Program-made: the position numbers and the translations under genes
Notes under the pieces: model-generated
Told to the model about the DNA's origin: nothing
The model's input: the letters and a program-made list of their open reading frames with translations, nothing else
Databases searched by the model: none
From: Betaproteobacteria bacterium
Lineage (GTDB): Bacteria > Pseudomonadota > Gammaproteobacteria > Burkholderiales > Burkholderiaceae_C
DNA length: 64,000 nucleotides
Reading direction: 5' to 3'
NCBI GenBank assembly: GCA_016716535.1
Contig: JADJWD010000005.1
Location: 620,001-684,000 of the forward strand
Shown here: piece after piece, positions 25,803 to 35,402 of the stretch
How positions within the stretch are numbered: position 1 is the first letter of the stretch
How the letters are laid out: every line of letters starts with the position of its first letter

Positions 25803-27233
25803 ATGACCCGCGCCACCAAGATCGTCGCCACCCTCGGCCCCGCTTCCAGCGACCCGGCGGTGCTGGCGCGGCTGCTCGAGGCGGGGGTCGATGTGGTGCG
25901 GCTGAACTTCAGCCACGGCAAGGCGCAGGACCACATCGACCGCGCGGCGCTGGTGCGCGAGGCGGCCGCGAAGGTTGGCAAGCCGGTGGCGCTGATGGCC
26001 GATCTGCAGGGGCCGAAGATCCGCGTCGGCAAGTTCGCAGAGGGCAAGGTGACGCTCGAGCCGGGGGCCGGCTTCGTGCTCGACGCGGCGCGCAGCGAGC
26101 CGGGCGACGTGTCCGGCGTCGGCCTCGACTACAAGGAGCTGCCGCGCGACGTGCGCCCGGGCGACACGCTGCTGCTCAACGACGGCCTGATCAAGCTCAC
26201 GGTCGAGGCGGTGCGCGGCGAGCAGGTGGTGACGCAGGTGGTGCTCGGCGGCGAGCTGTCCAACAACAAGGGCATCAACAAGGCCGGCGGCGGCCTCACG
26301 GCGCCGGCGCTGACCGCCAAGGACATGGAGGACATCAAGACGGCGATGTCGTTCCAGTGCGAGTACCTGGCGGTGAGCTTCCCGAAGAGCGCCACCGACA
26401 TGGAGATGGCGCGCCAGCTCGCCAACGTGGCCGGCGAATCGGCGCGGCACAAGCCGGCGATGATCGCGAAGATCGAGCGCAGCGAGGCGATCCCGGTGCT
26501 CGAGCAGATCCTGCGGGCCAGCGACGGCATCATGGTCGCGCGCGGCGACCTCGCGGTGGAGGTGGGCAACGCCGCCGTGCCGGCGCTGCAGAAGAAGATG
26601 ATCCGCATGGCGCGCGAGATGGACAAGGTCGTCATCACCGCCACGCAGATGATGGAGAGCATGATCCTCGCGCCGGTGCCCACGCGCGCCGAGGTCAGCG
26701 ACGTCGCCAACGCCGTGCTCGACGGCACCGACGCGGTGATGCTCAGCGCCGAGACGGCGGCCGGCAAGTTCCCGGTCGAGACGGTGGAGCACATGCACCT
26801 GATCGCGCTGGAGGCCGAGCGCGCCGAGGAGGTGGAGCTCGACGGCGACTTCGCCAACAAGCGCTTCGCGCGCATCGACCAGAGCATCGCGATGGGGGCG
26901 CTGTTCACCGCGCACCACCTGGGCTGCAAGGCGATCCTCGCGCTCACCGAAAGCGGCAGCACGGCGCTGTGGATGAGCCGCTACAACATCAAGGTGCCGA
27001 TCTTCGGCCTGACCTCGCAGGTGGGCGCCGAGCGGCGCATGACGCTGTACCGCAACGTGCGGCCGATCCTGATGCCGAAGATGACCGATCGCGACGCCGC
27101 GCTCGCCAAGGCCGAGGCGGTGCTCGTCGAGCGCGGCGTGCTGCGCCCGGGCGACACCTACGCCATCACCTGCGGCGAGCCGATGGGCTACCCGGGCGGC
27201 ACGAACATGCTGAAGGTCTGCCAGGTGCGCTGA
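25803..27233 (+). CDS. pyk: pyruvate kinase
   Basis: 476 residues, the usual length for a type II enzyme. It opens with TKIVATLGPASSD and contains FSHG, MADLQGPKIRVG, the catalytic region AMIAKIERSEAI (Lys), MVARGDLAVEVG and ATQMMESMI. It converts phosphoenolpyruvate and ADP to pyruvate and ATP in glycolysis. It lies 33 bases after the flippase gene, so read-through from the biosynthetic operon is possible, but function links it to the downstream aldolase gene. Confidence 0.97.
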   Translation: MTRATKIVATLGPASSDPAVLARLLEAGVDVVRLNFSHGKAQDHIDRAALVREAAAKVGKPVALMADLQGPKIRVGKFAEGKVTLEPGAGFVLDAARSEPGDVSGVGLDYKELPRDVRPGDTLLLNDGLIKLTVEAVRGEQVVTQVVLGGELSNNKGINKAGGGLTAPALTAKDMEDIKTAMSFQCEYLAVSFPKSATDMEMARQLANVAGESARHKPAMIAKIERSEAIPVLEQILRASDGIMVARGDLAVEVGNAAVPALQKKMIRMAREMDKVVITATQMMESMILAPVPTRAEVSDVANAVLDGTDAVMLSAETAAGKFPVETVEHMHLIALEAERAEEVELDGDFANKRFARIDQSIAMGALFTAHHLGCKAILALTESGSTALWMSRYNIKVPIFGLTSQVGAERRMTLYRNVRPILMPKMTDRDAALAKAEAVLVERGVLRPGDTYAITCGEPMGYPGGTNMLKVCQVR

Positions 27234-27242
27234 GCGCGTTTC

Positions 27243-27300
27243 CCGTTCGGGCTGAGCTTGTCGAAGCCCCGGACCCGTTCTCCCTGAGCCTGTCGAAGGG
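27243..27300. repeat. two tandem copies of a dispersed hairpin repeat (TTCGACAGGCTCAG family)
   Basis: Copy 1 (27243-27269) and copy 2 (27275-27300) both read CCGTTC-arm-GAGC(T/C)TGTCGA-arm on the plus strand. Copy 1 has arms GGGCT and AGCCC (27249-27253, 27265-27269). Copy 2 has CCCT and AGGG (27282-27285, 27297-27300). The arm bases differ but each copy still pairs with itself. The core TTCGACAGGCTCAG is common as a dispersed element in Burkholderiales genomes. It lies 3' of pyk and may affect mRNA ends. Confidence 0.8.
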
Positions 27301-27410
27301 CCCCGAGACGAAGGCACGATGCGGCGCGAAATGCCGCACGCTCCGGGCGTCGGCCGCTGCGCGGCCACTCGCCTGACCACCCGGGTGAGCGGGTCTTGCG
27401 CAAACGCGCT

Positions 27411-27420
27411 CAATAGAATC
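27411..27420 (+). promoter_or_regulatory. possible -10 element of the fba promoter
   Basis: CAATAGAATC contains TAGAAT (27414-27419), a good match to the sigma-70 -10 sequence, about 42 bases before the fba start codon. No good -35 lies at the normal distance (TTGCGC is only 12 bases away). It would separate fba transcription from pyk. Confidence 0.35.
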
Positions 27421-27460
27421 CTCGGCTCACTTCATCGAATCCTCGTTCCGGAGCCTCACC

Positions 27461-28525
27461 ATGCCCCTCGTTCCGATGCGCCAGTTGCTCGACCACGCGG
27501 CCGAGAACCAGTACGGCATCCCCGCGTTCAACGTCAACAACCTCGAGCAGGTGCAGGCGGTGATGGCCGCGGCCAGCGAGGTGGGCGCGCCGGTGATCCT
27601 GCAGGCCAGCGCCGGTGCGCGCAAGTACGCCGGCGAGGCGTTCATCAAGCACCTGATCCTCGCGGCCATCGAGGCGTACCCGAAGGTGCCGCTCGTGATG
27701 CACCAGGACCACGGCCAGAGCCCCGAGATCTGCCGCGGCGCCATCGATCTCGGCTTCAGCTCGGTGATGATGGACGGCAGCCTCGCGGCCGACGGCAAGA
27801 CGATCGCCACCTATGACTACAACGTCGACGTGACGAAGAAGGTCGTCGACATGGCGCATGCGCAGGGTGTCACCGTCGAGGGTGAACTGGGCTGCCTGGG
27901 TTCGCTCGAGACGATGAAGGGCGACAAGGAAGACGGCCACGGCGCCGAGGGCACGATGACGCGCGAGCAGCTGCTGACCGACCCGGAGCAGGCGGCCGAC
28001 TTCGTCAAGAAGACGCAGCTCGATGCGCTGGCCATCGCCATCGGCACCAGCCACGGCGCCTACAAGTTCAGCCGCAAGCCCACCGGCGACATCCTCGCCA
28101 TCGGCCGCATCAAGGAGATCAACCGGCGCATCCCGAACACGCACCTCGTGATGCACGGCAGCTCGAGCGTGCCGCAGGACCTGCTCGAGCAGATCCGCCA
28201 GTTCGGCGGGCGCATGAAGGAGACCTACGGCGTGCCGGTGGCCGAGATCCAGGAAGCCATCAAGTACGGCGTGCGCAAGATCAACATCGACACCGACATC
28301 CGCCTGGCGATGACCGGCGCGGTGCGCAAGTTCATGGCCGAGAACCCGGAGAAGTTCGACGCGCGCGAGTGGCTGAAGCCCGCGCGTGAGGCGGCGCAGG
28401 CGATCTGCAAGCAGCGCTACCTGGAGTTCGGCTGCGAAGGGCAGGGCGCGAAAGTCAAGCCGGCGGCGCTGGCCGACTACGCGCGGCGCTATTCGAGTGG
28501 CGAGCTGAAGCAGGTCGTGGCCTGA
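27461..28525 (+). CDS. fba: class II fructose-bisphosphate aldolase
   Basis: 354 residues. The motifs of the zinc-dependent class II family are present: [10 protein letters not shown] (zinc His and catalytic Asp), [18 protein letters not shown] and [10 protein letters not shown]. It splits fructose-1,6-bisphosphate into dihydroxyacetone phosphate and glyceraldehyde-3-phosphate, and also runs in reverse in gluconeogenesis or the Calvin cycle. The ribosome site is GGAG in TTCCGGAGCCTCACC just before the ATG. It ends facing the PfkB kinase gene, with a shared hairpin terminator between. Confidence 0.97.
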   Translation: MPLVPMRQLLDHAAENQYGIPAFNVNNLEQVQAVMAAASEVGAPVILQASAGARKYAGEAFIKHLILAAIEAYPKVPLVMHQDHGQSPEICRGAIDLGFSSVMMDGSLAADGKTIATYDYNVDVTKKVVDMAHAQGVTVEGELGCLGSLETMKGDKEDGHGAEGTMTREQLLTDPEQAADFVKKTQLDALAIAIGTSHGAYKFSRKPTGDILAIGRIKEINRRIPNTHLVMHGSSSVPQDLLEQIRQFGGRMKETYGVPVAEIQEAIKYGVRKINIDTDIRLAMTGAVRKFMAENPEKFDAREWLKPAREAAQAICKQRYLEFGCEGQGAKVKPAALADYARRYSSGELKQVVA

Positions 28526-28556
28526 GCGGCCACGGGAAGGGGCTCACGCCCCTTCC
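28516..28556. terminator. two-hairpin bidirectional terminator between fba and the PfkB kinase
   Basis: Two perfect hairpins lie back to back: CGTGGCC (28516-28522) pairs with GGCCACG (28528-28534), and GGAAGGGGC (28535-28543) pairs with GCCCCTTCC (28548-28556) across a TCAC loop. The first overlaps the end of fba and the second overlaps the end of the kinase gene. There is no long U tract, so termination strength is a guess, but the placement at convergent ends fits. Confidence 0.65.
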
Positions 28557-29470
28557 AGCACGCCGGCCAGCGAGTGGTTCTGCGGCCCGCGGCTGGCGAT
28601 CTTGATGGCGCCGATGCGGTTGGCCAGCGCCACCGCGCGCGGCAGGTCCCAGCCGTGTTCGATGCCGTACAGGAGCCCCGCGCGGAAGGCGTCGCCGCAG
28701 CCGGTGGGGTCGACCACCTGCGCGGCCTTGACGCCGGGGACGTGCAGGCGCTCGCCGCCGATCCACAGCTCGCAGCCCTCGGCGGCGAGCGTGACGACGA
28801 TGCCGCGCAGGTTGGGCCGGCGCGACATCTCGGCCACGCTCTCGCCGGTGCGCTCTTCGAGCATGCGCGCCTCGTAGTCGTTCAGCGCCAGCCAGCTCGC
28901 CTTGGCGAGGATGGCGCGGTGCTCGTCGCCGTCGAACTGCGGCAGCTGCTGGCCGGGGTCGAAGACGAACGGGATGCCGGCCTCGTGCATCTGGTGCGCG
29001 TGCTGCCACATCGCCTCGCGCCCGTTGGGCGCGACGATGCCCACCGCCAGCTTCCCCAGCTCGGCGCGCTCACCGCGCGGCGGCACCGCCACCTTGTGCG
29101 CGTGGCTCATCGCGCCGGGGTGGAAGGCGGTGATCTGGTTGTTGTCGCGGTCGGTCGTGATGTGGCACTGCGCGGTGTGCAGCTCGGGGTCGCGCCAGAT
29201 CAGCGACGTGTCGGCGCCCCAGGCGCCGATGCGCTGCAGGTACTCGCCGCCGTCGACGCCGAGTGCGGCCAGCAGCACCGGCTTGCCTCCCAGCGCCTGC
29301 AGGTTGTAGGCGATGTTGCCGGCGCAGCCGCCCCACTCGCGCCTGAGCGTGGGCACGAGGAACGAGACGTTCAGGATGTGCACCTGCTCGGGCAGGATCT
29401 GCTCGGCGAAGCGGCCCGGGAACGTGGTGATGGTGTCGAAGGCGAGCGAGCCGCAGATCAGCGCCGGCAT
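28544..29470 (-). CDS. PfkB-family carbohydrate/nucleoside kinase
   Basis: 308 residues, typical of the ribokinase/adenosine kinase family. It has GGCAGNIAYNLQALGG near residue 47 (the GG substrate hinge) and the PfkB signature DPTGCGDAFRAG near 250, with the catalytic Asp. It phosphorylates a sugar or nucleoside with ATP. The pattern ICGSLAFDTI with WGGCAGNIA is like adenosine-kinase-type PfkB proteins common in betaproteobacteria, but the substrate cannot be fixed by eye. It lies 36 bases downstream of the DUF3426 gene and may be its operon partner. Confidence 0.88.
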   Translation of the reverse strand: MPALICGSLAFDTITTFPGRFAEQILPEQVHILNVSFLVPTLRREWGGCAGNIAYNLQALGGKPVLLAALGVDGGEYLQRIGAWGADTSLIWRDPELHTAQCHITTDRDNNQITAFHPGAMSHAHKVAVPPRGERAELGKLAVGIVAPNGREAMWQHAHQMHEAGIPFVFDPGQQLPQFDGDEHRAILAKASWLALNDYEARMLEERTGESVAEMSRRPNLRGIVVTLAAEGCELWIGGERLHVPGVKAAQVVDPTGCGDAFRAGLLYGIEHGWDLPRAVALANRIGAIKIASRGPQNHSLAGVLEGA

Positions 29471-29506
29471 GGGGTGGGGCTTTCGCAGGGCCGTCGAGGG
29501 CCGCTG

Positions 29507-31399
29507 TCAGGGATAGAAGAGTTCGATCGTATAGCCGGCCACCGTGCCCGAGCCGACCTGCACCGTGCATTGCAGCGCCAGTTCGGCGCCGGGGGCGATG
29601 GCCGTGCTGCGTGCGCCCAGCTCGGCGGCGCGCAACACGCGGCGCGCGATCAACTGGCCGCGTGTGTCGGTGAGCGCCAGTTCGAAGGCCGGCAGCGCGA
29701 CCTCGTGCCCGCGCGTGTTGCGCAGCGCCACGCTGACGCGGTAGTGGTCGGCGCGGTCGGCGCGCACGACGCCGCTGCTCTCGACGCGCAGCGCCTCCAG
29801 CGCGCGCGGCGGCTGCACCTGGCAGCCGAGCGCGCCGCACACGCCCTCGAGCAGCGGCTTCAGCGCCGGCGTGCGTGCGGCCATCAGGTCGCGCTGCGCA
29901 ACGAGCCACTGGCCGGCCAGCGCCACGGCGGCGACGGCGCAGCCGGCCGCCAGCGCGGCACGCACCTTCGGGCTGCGCCAGCGCGCGGCGCGTTCGGCGG
30001 CGCGGACAAAGGAGGGCGTGTCGCTCGAGTCGGTACGGATGTCGGCGGCGGGCTCGGCTTCGAACGGCAGCGGGAGTTGTGAGTCGTCGGGCTCGGCGGC
30101 GATGTCGGCGTCGGCGGCGGGCGGGGTGCCCGCGTCGGCCGGTTCGGCGGATTCGCCCAGTTCGCCCGGTTCATCGCGTTCGCCGGGTTCCCGTTCGCCC
30201 GGTGAGGCCTCGGCGGCCTTGGCCTCGTTGGCGGCGGGCCAGTCCAGATCCAGGTCGGGCTCGGCGGGGGTGCTGTCGACGGCGCTCGCGGCAGCGCCGG
30301 GCCGCGCGATCTCGACAACGACGCCGCCGCCGGCTTCGTCCGGTTCTTCGTGAACGTCGGCTTCGTCAGGCGCGGCAACGGCACCGCTGTCGAGTGCCTC
30401 GGGCGCCGGGGCCGGTGTGGGCGCCACGGTGGGCGCGAGGGTGGGTGCGGGAGTCGGAGCCGGCGCGGGAGTCGGCGCTGGCGTCGGGGCAGGGGTTGGC
30501 GCCGGTGTCGGCTCGGGCGTGGGCGTGGGCGTGGGCGTCGGCGTCGGCCTCGGCGTGGGCATCGGCGTCGGCGTCGGTGCAGGCGTCGGTGCAGGCGTCG
30601 GCGCAGGCGTCGCCACCGGCGCGGGCGCTGGAGTTGGCGCGGCCGTCGGCGCTGGGGACGGCGAGGGCGTGGGTGCGGGTATTGGCGCCGAAGTGGGCGC
30701 TGACGTGGGCGCACGCGTCGGTGTCTGCGTCGGCGTCTGCGAAGCCCATGGCGCAGGTGTCGGCCGCGCCGGCGACGCCGTCGGCCGGAAGCTCGGGGCC
30801 GGCGCCGGGGGCCAGGTCGGCATCGTCCGGGCGCTGATGCCGCTGACCACGGGCGGGGCCGTCGCTGGGCGCGGCATCGGGGGCGGGGGTGCCGTCGTCG
30901 GGCGCACGACGGCCGGCGGCGCCGGCGGCTGCGTCGGCCGCGGCGGCGCGGTGGGCAACGTCGTTGCGGCCGTTGCGGCCGTTGCAGCCGTTGCAGCCGT
31001 TGCAGCCGTTGCAGCGGGCCGCGCCGGCGCCCTTGTCGGCACCGGCTGCTTCGGCCGCACCGGCGCAAACGGGTCGACGACGAACTCGCCGTGCGGGATG
31101 TCGGGCAGCGCGTCGGCCTCGGGCTCGCGCATGTCCAGCCGGCCGTGCAGCGAAGGCGACGGCGGCGACAGCGCCGAGGGCGTCGTGTCCATCATCGACG
31201 TGTCGCCCGGCGGCGCCCAGCGCGGCGGGCGCGCCTGGCCGGTGGTCGCGTCGACCAGGTTCTCCGAGGCGTTGAAGACCTCGGCACAGCGCCCGCAGCG
31301 CACCCAGCCGGCGGACACGCGCAGCTGGTCGGGCACGACGCGGAAGACCGTCTTGCAGGCCGGGCAGCGTGAAGCGAGGCTGGGCGCCGGGGTGCTCAA
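29507..31399 (-). CDS. zinc-ribbon DUF3426 membrane protein with long Pro/Thr/Ala linker
   Basis: 630 residues. The N-terminus has an MJ0042-type zinc ribbon with [10 protein letters not shown] and CGRCAEVF. A very long low-complexity linker of Ala-Pro-Thr repeats follows (about residues 100-350), then an acidic stretch. One membrane segment ([20 protein letters not shown], about residue 480) precedes a C-terminal DUF3426 beta domain with [20 protein letters not shown], which would be periplasmic. The best start is TTG at 31399, overlapping the prmA stop as TTGA. Function is unknown. Position after prmA is typical of betaproteobacteria; the linker is unusually long and repeat-rich. Confidence 0.85.
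   Translation of the reverse strand: MSTPAPSLASRCPACKTVFRVVPDQLRVSAGWVRCGRCAEVFNASENLVDATTGQARPPRWAPPGDTSMMDTTPSALSPPSPSLHGRLDMREPEADALPDIPHGEFVVDPFAPVRPKQPVPTRAPARPAATAATAATAATAATAATTLPTAPPRPTQPPAPPAVVRPTTAPPPPMPRPATAPPVVSGISARTMPTWPPAPAPSFRPTASPARPTPAPWASQTPTQTPTRAPTSAPTSAPIPAPTPSPSPAPTAAPTPAPAPVATPAPTPAPTPAPTPTPMPTPRPTPTPTPTPTPEPTPAPTPAPTPAPTPAPAPTPAPTLAPTVAPTPAPAPEALDSGAVAAPDEADVHEEPDEAGGGVVVEIARPGAAASAVDSTPAEPDLDLDWPAANEAKAAEASPGEREPGERDEPGELGESAEPADAGTPPAADADIAAEPDDSQLPLPFEAEPAADIRTDSSDTPSFVRAAERAARWRSPKVRAALAAGCAVAAVALAGQWLVAQRDLMAARTPALKPLLEGVCGALGCQVQPPRALEALRVESSGVVRADRADHYRVSVALRNTRGHEVALPAFELALTDTRGQLIARRVLRAAELGARSTAIAPGAELALQCTVQVGSGTVAGYTIELFYP
30404..30745 (-). repeat. low-complexity Pro-Thr-Ala coding repeat
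   Basis: The plus strand shows runs of GTCGGCGCAGGC, GTGGGCGTGGGC and close variants. On the coding strand these give P-T-P-A-P-T and similar triplets inside the DUF3426 gene. Such six- and twelve-base imperfect tandem arrays change length easily by slippage, so linker length may vary between strains. Confidence 0.8.
30962..31015 (-). repeat. six tandem copies of a 9-base repeat in the DUF3426 gene
   Basis: On the plus strand, two copies of CGTTGCGGC are followed by four of CGTTGCAGC without interruption. They encode Ala-Ala-Thr repeated six times. The array is in frame, so copy-number change adds or removes three residues without breaking the protein. Confidence 0.9.
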
Positions 31400-32397
31400 C
31401 TCGCGGTCCCTGGTGGGGTGGGCGCGGCGGGAGGCGCCTGCAGCGAACGCCCGCCCATCAGCACCCAGCCGTCGTCGCGGTCGAGCACGTCGATCGGCAG
31501 ATGCGGCGCGTACGCGGCGCGCAGGTCGTCGGCCTGCCGCTCGAGGATGCCGGCCATCACCAGCCAGCCGCCCGGCGCCACATGGCCGGCGAGCAGCGGT
31601 GCCAGCAGCTTCAGCGGCGTGGCCAGGATGTTGGCCAGCACGAGTGGATACACGCCGGCGGCCGTGTCGGGCAGGCCGGCGCGCACCGGCACGCCGTTGC
31701 GCTGCGCGTTGTCGGCGGTGGCGCGCACGGCGGCCGGGTCGATGTCGACCGCCTCGACGCCGCGTGCGCCGAGCCGCGCCGCGGCGATGGCGAGGATGCC
31801 CGAGCCGCAGCCGTAGTCGAGCACGCGCGTCCAGGCGCCGGAAGCGGAAGGCGTTGATGCCGCCTGCCGCGCCAGCCAGCGCAGGCACATTCGCGTCGTC
31901 GGGTGCGTGCCGGTGCCGAAGGCCAGGCCCGGGTCGAGGTGGATGACGATGCGCGCCTCGGCCGGCGGCGCGTGCCAGCTCGGCACGATCCACAGCTCGG
32001 GCGTCACCGCCACCGGCGCGAATTGCGATTGCGTCAGGCGCACCCAGTCCTGCTCGGGCACGGCGTGCAGCGCCTGCACACACGGCGCGTTATCTGCCGC
32101 GCCTGCTGCGCTGGCCGCGCCACCCGCACCTTCGCCCGCCCCCGGCCACCGCTGCGCCAGCAGCCACGCCGCGGCCGTGTCGGCGGCGGCTTCGTTGTCG
32201 AACAACGCGCGGATCGTCGAGCGCTCCCAGGCCGCCGCCGGCGCCGGCAGGCCCGGCTCGCCGAAGAGCGCGCGCTCACCATCCGTGCCGGCGTCGGCAT
32301 CTTCGACGGTGACCGACAGCGCCTCGAGTTCGTCGACCAGCGTGTCGGAAATGGCCTCCACCAGGGCTTCGGGCGCACGCAGGACCAACTCGAACAT
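31396..32397 (-). CDS. prmA: ribosomal protein L11 methyltransferase
   Basis: 333 residues. It contains the hallmark [16 protein letters not shown] near residue 180, the SAM-binding [20 protein letters not shown] near 210, VDIDPAAV and LANILATPL (the N-x-x-A/P-type methylase motif). It trimethylates ribosomal protein L11. It is somewhat longer than usual because of an insert of about 20 residues ([18 protein letters not shown]) before the catalytic domain. It is coupled to the DUF3426 gene by a TTGA overlap. Confidence 0.95.
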   Translation of the reverse strand: MFELVLRAPEALVEAISDTLVDELEALSVTVEDADAGTDGERALFGEPGLPAPAAAWERSTIRALFDNEAAADTAAAWLLAQRWPGAGEGAGGAASAAGAADNAPCVQALHAVPEQDWVRLTQSQFAPVAVTPELWIVPSWHAPPAEARIVIHLDPGLAFGTGTHPTTRMCLRWLARQAASTPSASGAWTRVLDYGCGSGILAIAAARLGARGVEAVDIDPAAVRATADNAQRNGVPVRAGLPDTAAGVYPLVLANILATPLKLLAPLLAGHVAPGGWLVMAGILERQADDLRAAYAPHLPIDVLDRDDGWVLMGGRSLQAPPAAPTPPGTAS

Positions 32398-32598
32398 GCC
32401 CCGATGCTACCGGCGAGGATGGGGCGCCTCCGGCGATCCGTGCGATCTGCCCTGCGCGCGAGCCATACCCGCGTGAATGGGTGATGGAGGCCCGGATCGA
32501 TCCCGGTAAAAACCCGTTGCACTTCGACTTAGGGGGTAGGTCGAGGGGCCTTGGGTGAATGGCGAGGCAAACGGGAATCGGGAAGTAGGGAGACACAC

Positions 32599-35397
32599 AT
32601 GCTGGATTCGATCTTTCGCAACGGCGACCGACGCATGGTCGAGACGGAGCTGCGCGATCTGCTGGCCGAGGTGCGCGAAGAGCGCGACGCGGTGCGCGAA
32701 GAGCGCGAGTCGGCGCGCGAGGAGCGTGAGGCGGTGCGTGCCGAACGCGAGGCGTTCAACGCGCAGATGGCCAAGGCCGCCGGCGCGCTGGCCAAGCTCT
32801 CGCGCACGAACAAGACGCTGGACGAGGTCGCCGCCAAGGCCGAAGCGGCGACGCGCAAGGTCGAGACGCTGGCCGGCAAGGCGCAGGTGCACGACGAGCG
32901 CGCCGGCCGCATCGCCAAGATCGACGAGCGCATCAACGACCTGGTGGCCCAAGTGGCCGCGGCCGAGAAGACCTGCAAGGCGCTGCTCGAACCCGGCGGC
33001 CACCTGCACGCGCACCGCAAGGCGCTGGACGACATCGGCGCGCAGGCGCGCGACACGCGCGCGGCGCTGGCCAACCTGAGCGAAGAACACGAAGACCTCG
33101 AGCGCGCGCAGGCGCGGCTGCGCCACGCCGGCGAGGGCCTGAAGCAATCGGCCGACGACGTGGACGAGCTGCGCAGCGAGCTGGCCGAACTGCGCCACGC
33201 GGAATCGCAACTGCGCGACGACGTGCAGCGTGCCCGCGAGACCGCCGGCGAGGCGCGCGCCGACGCCGAGCGCGCGGCCGGCGCGGCCAAGGAGGTGGAG
33301 GCGCGGTTCGAGTCGCTGCAGCAGCTGCACGAAGCGTCGAAGGACACCGAGCGGCGCATCGCCTCGCTGCACGCGCTGGCCGAGCACGTGTCGCTGAAGG
33401 CGAAGTCGCTCGAGACGCAGAAGCACGCCGTCGACCACGCGGTCGCCGAGACGGCGCGCCTGGGCCAGATGGTCTGGGCGATGGACGCGGAGGTGGCCAA
33501 GCTCGCCGAAGGGCGCGAGCAGATGCAGCGCGCCGAGGACACGCTGGCGCGCATCGAGGACCTGGCGCGCGGCGCCAACGACGACCTGGCCGCGGCGAGT
33601 GCCGCGCGCGAGGAGTTCAAGCGCGAAGCGGCGCGGCTCGAAGGCCAGGGCCGCGCGCTGCTCGAATCGATGCGCGCCGCCGCCGAGCGCATGCAGGTCG
33701 GCAAGGAAGAGTTCGCAGTCCTCGACGAGCGGCTGAAGTCGCTGTCGACGGCACTGGCCGACACCGAGACGCGCATGCAGGCCGTCGCCTCGCGCGACGA
33801 GATGCTCTCGGCGATGCAGCACCGTGCCGATTCGCTGGACCGCATGTTCAGCGAGCTGCGCGGCGAGACCGAGGAGCTGGCGCGCAAGCAAAGCGCGCTC
33901 GATGACCTGAGCGAGCAGCTGGGCCTCGTCGAGGCGCTTGGCCGCCGCACCGCGGCGCAGCACGAGAGCCTGAAGATGGCGCAGGGCGACCTCGAGACGA
34001 TGCGCGCCGATGTCGACGAGCTGCAGCAGACTTATGCCGAGGTGAGCCGCCAGCGCGACAAGCTGGCCGAGGACCGCGCCGCGTTCGAGGCCTTCGCCGA
34101 ACAGGCCGCCGGCCTCATCGGCCGCACGCCCGAGCTCGAGTCGCGGCTCGACGCGCTGCTGACGAAGATGCCGATGCTCGACGAGGGCAACGAGCGCACG
34201 CGCCGGCTGACCGAGGCGATGGCCGACCTCGACGACGAGGTGACGCGCGTGCACGGCCGCATGCAGCTGATCACCAAGGTCGAGGCGCGGGTCAACGAAC
34301 TGTTCGGCCTGACCGGCGATGTCGAGCGCCGCATGGCCGAGCAGCTGGCACGGCGCGCCGAGATCGACGCGCTGGCGCACCAGTGCGAGGGCCTGACCAC
34401 GCGCATCGGCTACGCGCAGCAGCAGCTCGAAGGCATGACCGCGCAGCAGGCGCGGCTGGTGCCGCTGGCCGACGACGTCGCGCGCCTGGACGACGCGCTG
34501 CGCGCCGCGCAGCGCACGCTGGAGTCGATGAAGCGCGACGAGGCCACCGCCGGCGAGCAGCAGCTGCGGCTGGCCAACCTGGTCGAGCACGGGCTCGCCC
34601 AGGCCGCCGAGACCTCCGAGCGGCTGCGCCAGGTGCAGGCGATGAGCCAGGACCTCGCGCAGGTCGCGGCGCGCAGCGAAGAAGTCACCGCGCAGCTCGT
34701 GCAGGTGCAGAACCGCCAGCGCGAGGTGCTGTCGCAGGTGACGCTCACCGAGGCGCAGGCGCAGCGCGCCGAGGCGCTGTCGCGCCAGCTCGACCACCGC
34801 CGCTCGCTGCTGGTGCACACCGAGAAGTCGCTGGCGGCGTTCGAGTCGCGGCTGGCGGACCTCGACCGTCACGCCAACGGGCTCGAGATGAAGATGAAGT
34901 CGCTGGCCGACCGCGAGGCGCTGGTGCACGCGGTGAAGGCCGAGGTCGAGGGCATCCGCCGCATCAGCAGCGACAGCAAGGCCGATCTGCAGTTCGTCGC
35001 CGAGCACCGCAAGGATGTTTCGGAGATCCGCGTGCTGGTCGACGAGCTGCTGGGCCGCATCGGCGACACCGACGAGAAGATCGAGCTGATCGAGTCGTGG
35101 CAGAAGAACGTCGACGAGGCGCGCGCCAGCGCGCAGGCGGTCGGCGCGATGTTCGCCGAGATGCAGGGCACGCTCGAGAGCCTGAGCGAGCAGCGCGTCG
35201 TCATCGACGACGTCGGCGAGAAGCTCGCGCGCCTGGACTTCACGGTGCAGGAAGCGCAAGGCGCGCTGTCGCGCCTGGACGCCTCCGCTCAGGAAGCGCA
35301 GGCGACGCTGCGCACGCTGCAACGCGAACGCGAGGTCGCCGAGCGCGTCGAGAAGAGCATCAAGGCGGTGCGGGCAGGGGCTGCCCGTTCAGCCTGA
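32599..35397 (+). CDS. 932-residue coiled-coil protein, unknown function
   Basis: After a short head (MLDSIFRNGDRRMVETELRD) the protein is almost wholly charged heptad-type helix to its end, including arrays such as EERDAVREERESAREEREAV. I see no signal peptide, membrane segment, Walker motif or enzyme domain, so it is not an SMC ATPase itself. The start at 32599 follows a good AGGGAG ribosome site; an in-frame ATG at 32551 lacks one. A cytoskeletal or scaffolding role is possible, as for other coiled-coil-rich bacterial proteins, but nothing here proves it. It lies on the opposite strand from accC and prmA, and its end is five bases from the accC end. Confidence 0.85.
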   Translation: MLDSIFRNGDRRMVETELRDLLAEVREERDAVREERESAREEREAVRAEREAFNAQMAKAAGALAKLSRTNKTLDEVAAKAEAATRKVETLAGKAQVHDERAGRIAKIDERINDLVAQVAAAEKTCKALLEPGGHLHAHRKALDDIGAQARDTRAALANLSEEHEDLERAQARLRHAGEGLKQSADDVDELRSELAELRHAESQLRDDVQRARETAGEARADAERAAGAAKEVEARFESLQQLHEASKDTERRIASLHALAEHVSLKAKSLETQKHAVDHAVAETARLGQMVWAMDAEVAKLAEGREQMQRAEDTLARIEDLARGANDDLAAASAAREEFKREAARLEGQGRALLESMRAAAERMQVGKEEFAVLDERLKSLSTALADTETRMQAVASRDEMLSAMQHRADSLDRMFSELRGETEELARKQSALDDLSEQLGLVEALGRRTAAQHESLKMAQGDLETMRADVDELQQTYAEVSRQRDKLAEDRAAFEAFAEQAAGLIGRTPELESRLDALLTKMPMLDEGNERTRRLTEAMADLDDEVTRVHGRMQLITKVEARVNELFGLTGDVERRMAEQLARRAEIDALAHQCEGLTTRIGYAQQQLEGMTAQQARLVPLADDVARLDDALRAAQRTLESMKRDEATAGEQQLRLANLVEHGLAQAAETSERLRQVQAMSQDLAQVAARSEEVTAQLVQVQNRQREVLSQVTLTEAQAQRAEALSRQLDHRRSLLVHTEKSLAAFESRLADLDRHANGLEMKMKSLADREALVHAVKAEVEGIRRISSDSKADLQFVAEHRKDVSEIRVLVDELLGRIGDTDEKIELIESWQKNVDEARASAQAVGAMFAEMQGTLESLSEQRVVIDDVGEKLARLDFTVQEAQGALSRLDASAQEAQATLRTLQREREVAERVEKSIKAVRAGAARSA
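35371..35387. terminator. small hairpin at the convergent end of the coiled-coil gene and accC
   Basis: CGGGCAG (35371-35377) pairs with CTGCCCG (35381-35387) across GGG, inside the last codons of the coiled-coil gene and 16 bases from the accC stop. A three-base loop and no U tract make it a weak terminator candidate. Confidence 0.3.
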
Positions 35398-35402
35398 GGC
35401 CC

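Noticed and set aside
23916..27413. A 1165-codon minus-strand frame across the NadE-like, flippase and pyk genes
   Set aside because: Crosses three clear genes in antisense; no motif and His/Arg-rich composition typical of shadows.
30962..31015. CRISPR-like short regular repeats
   Set aside because: Nine-base contiguous units with no spacers, in frame inside a coding region.
32407..35322. A 971-codon open frame antisense to the coiled-coil gene
   Set aside because: Its Leu/Arg/His-rich translation mirrors the charged heptads of the plus strand. The plus frame has a ribosome site and a consistent protein pattern.
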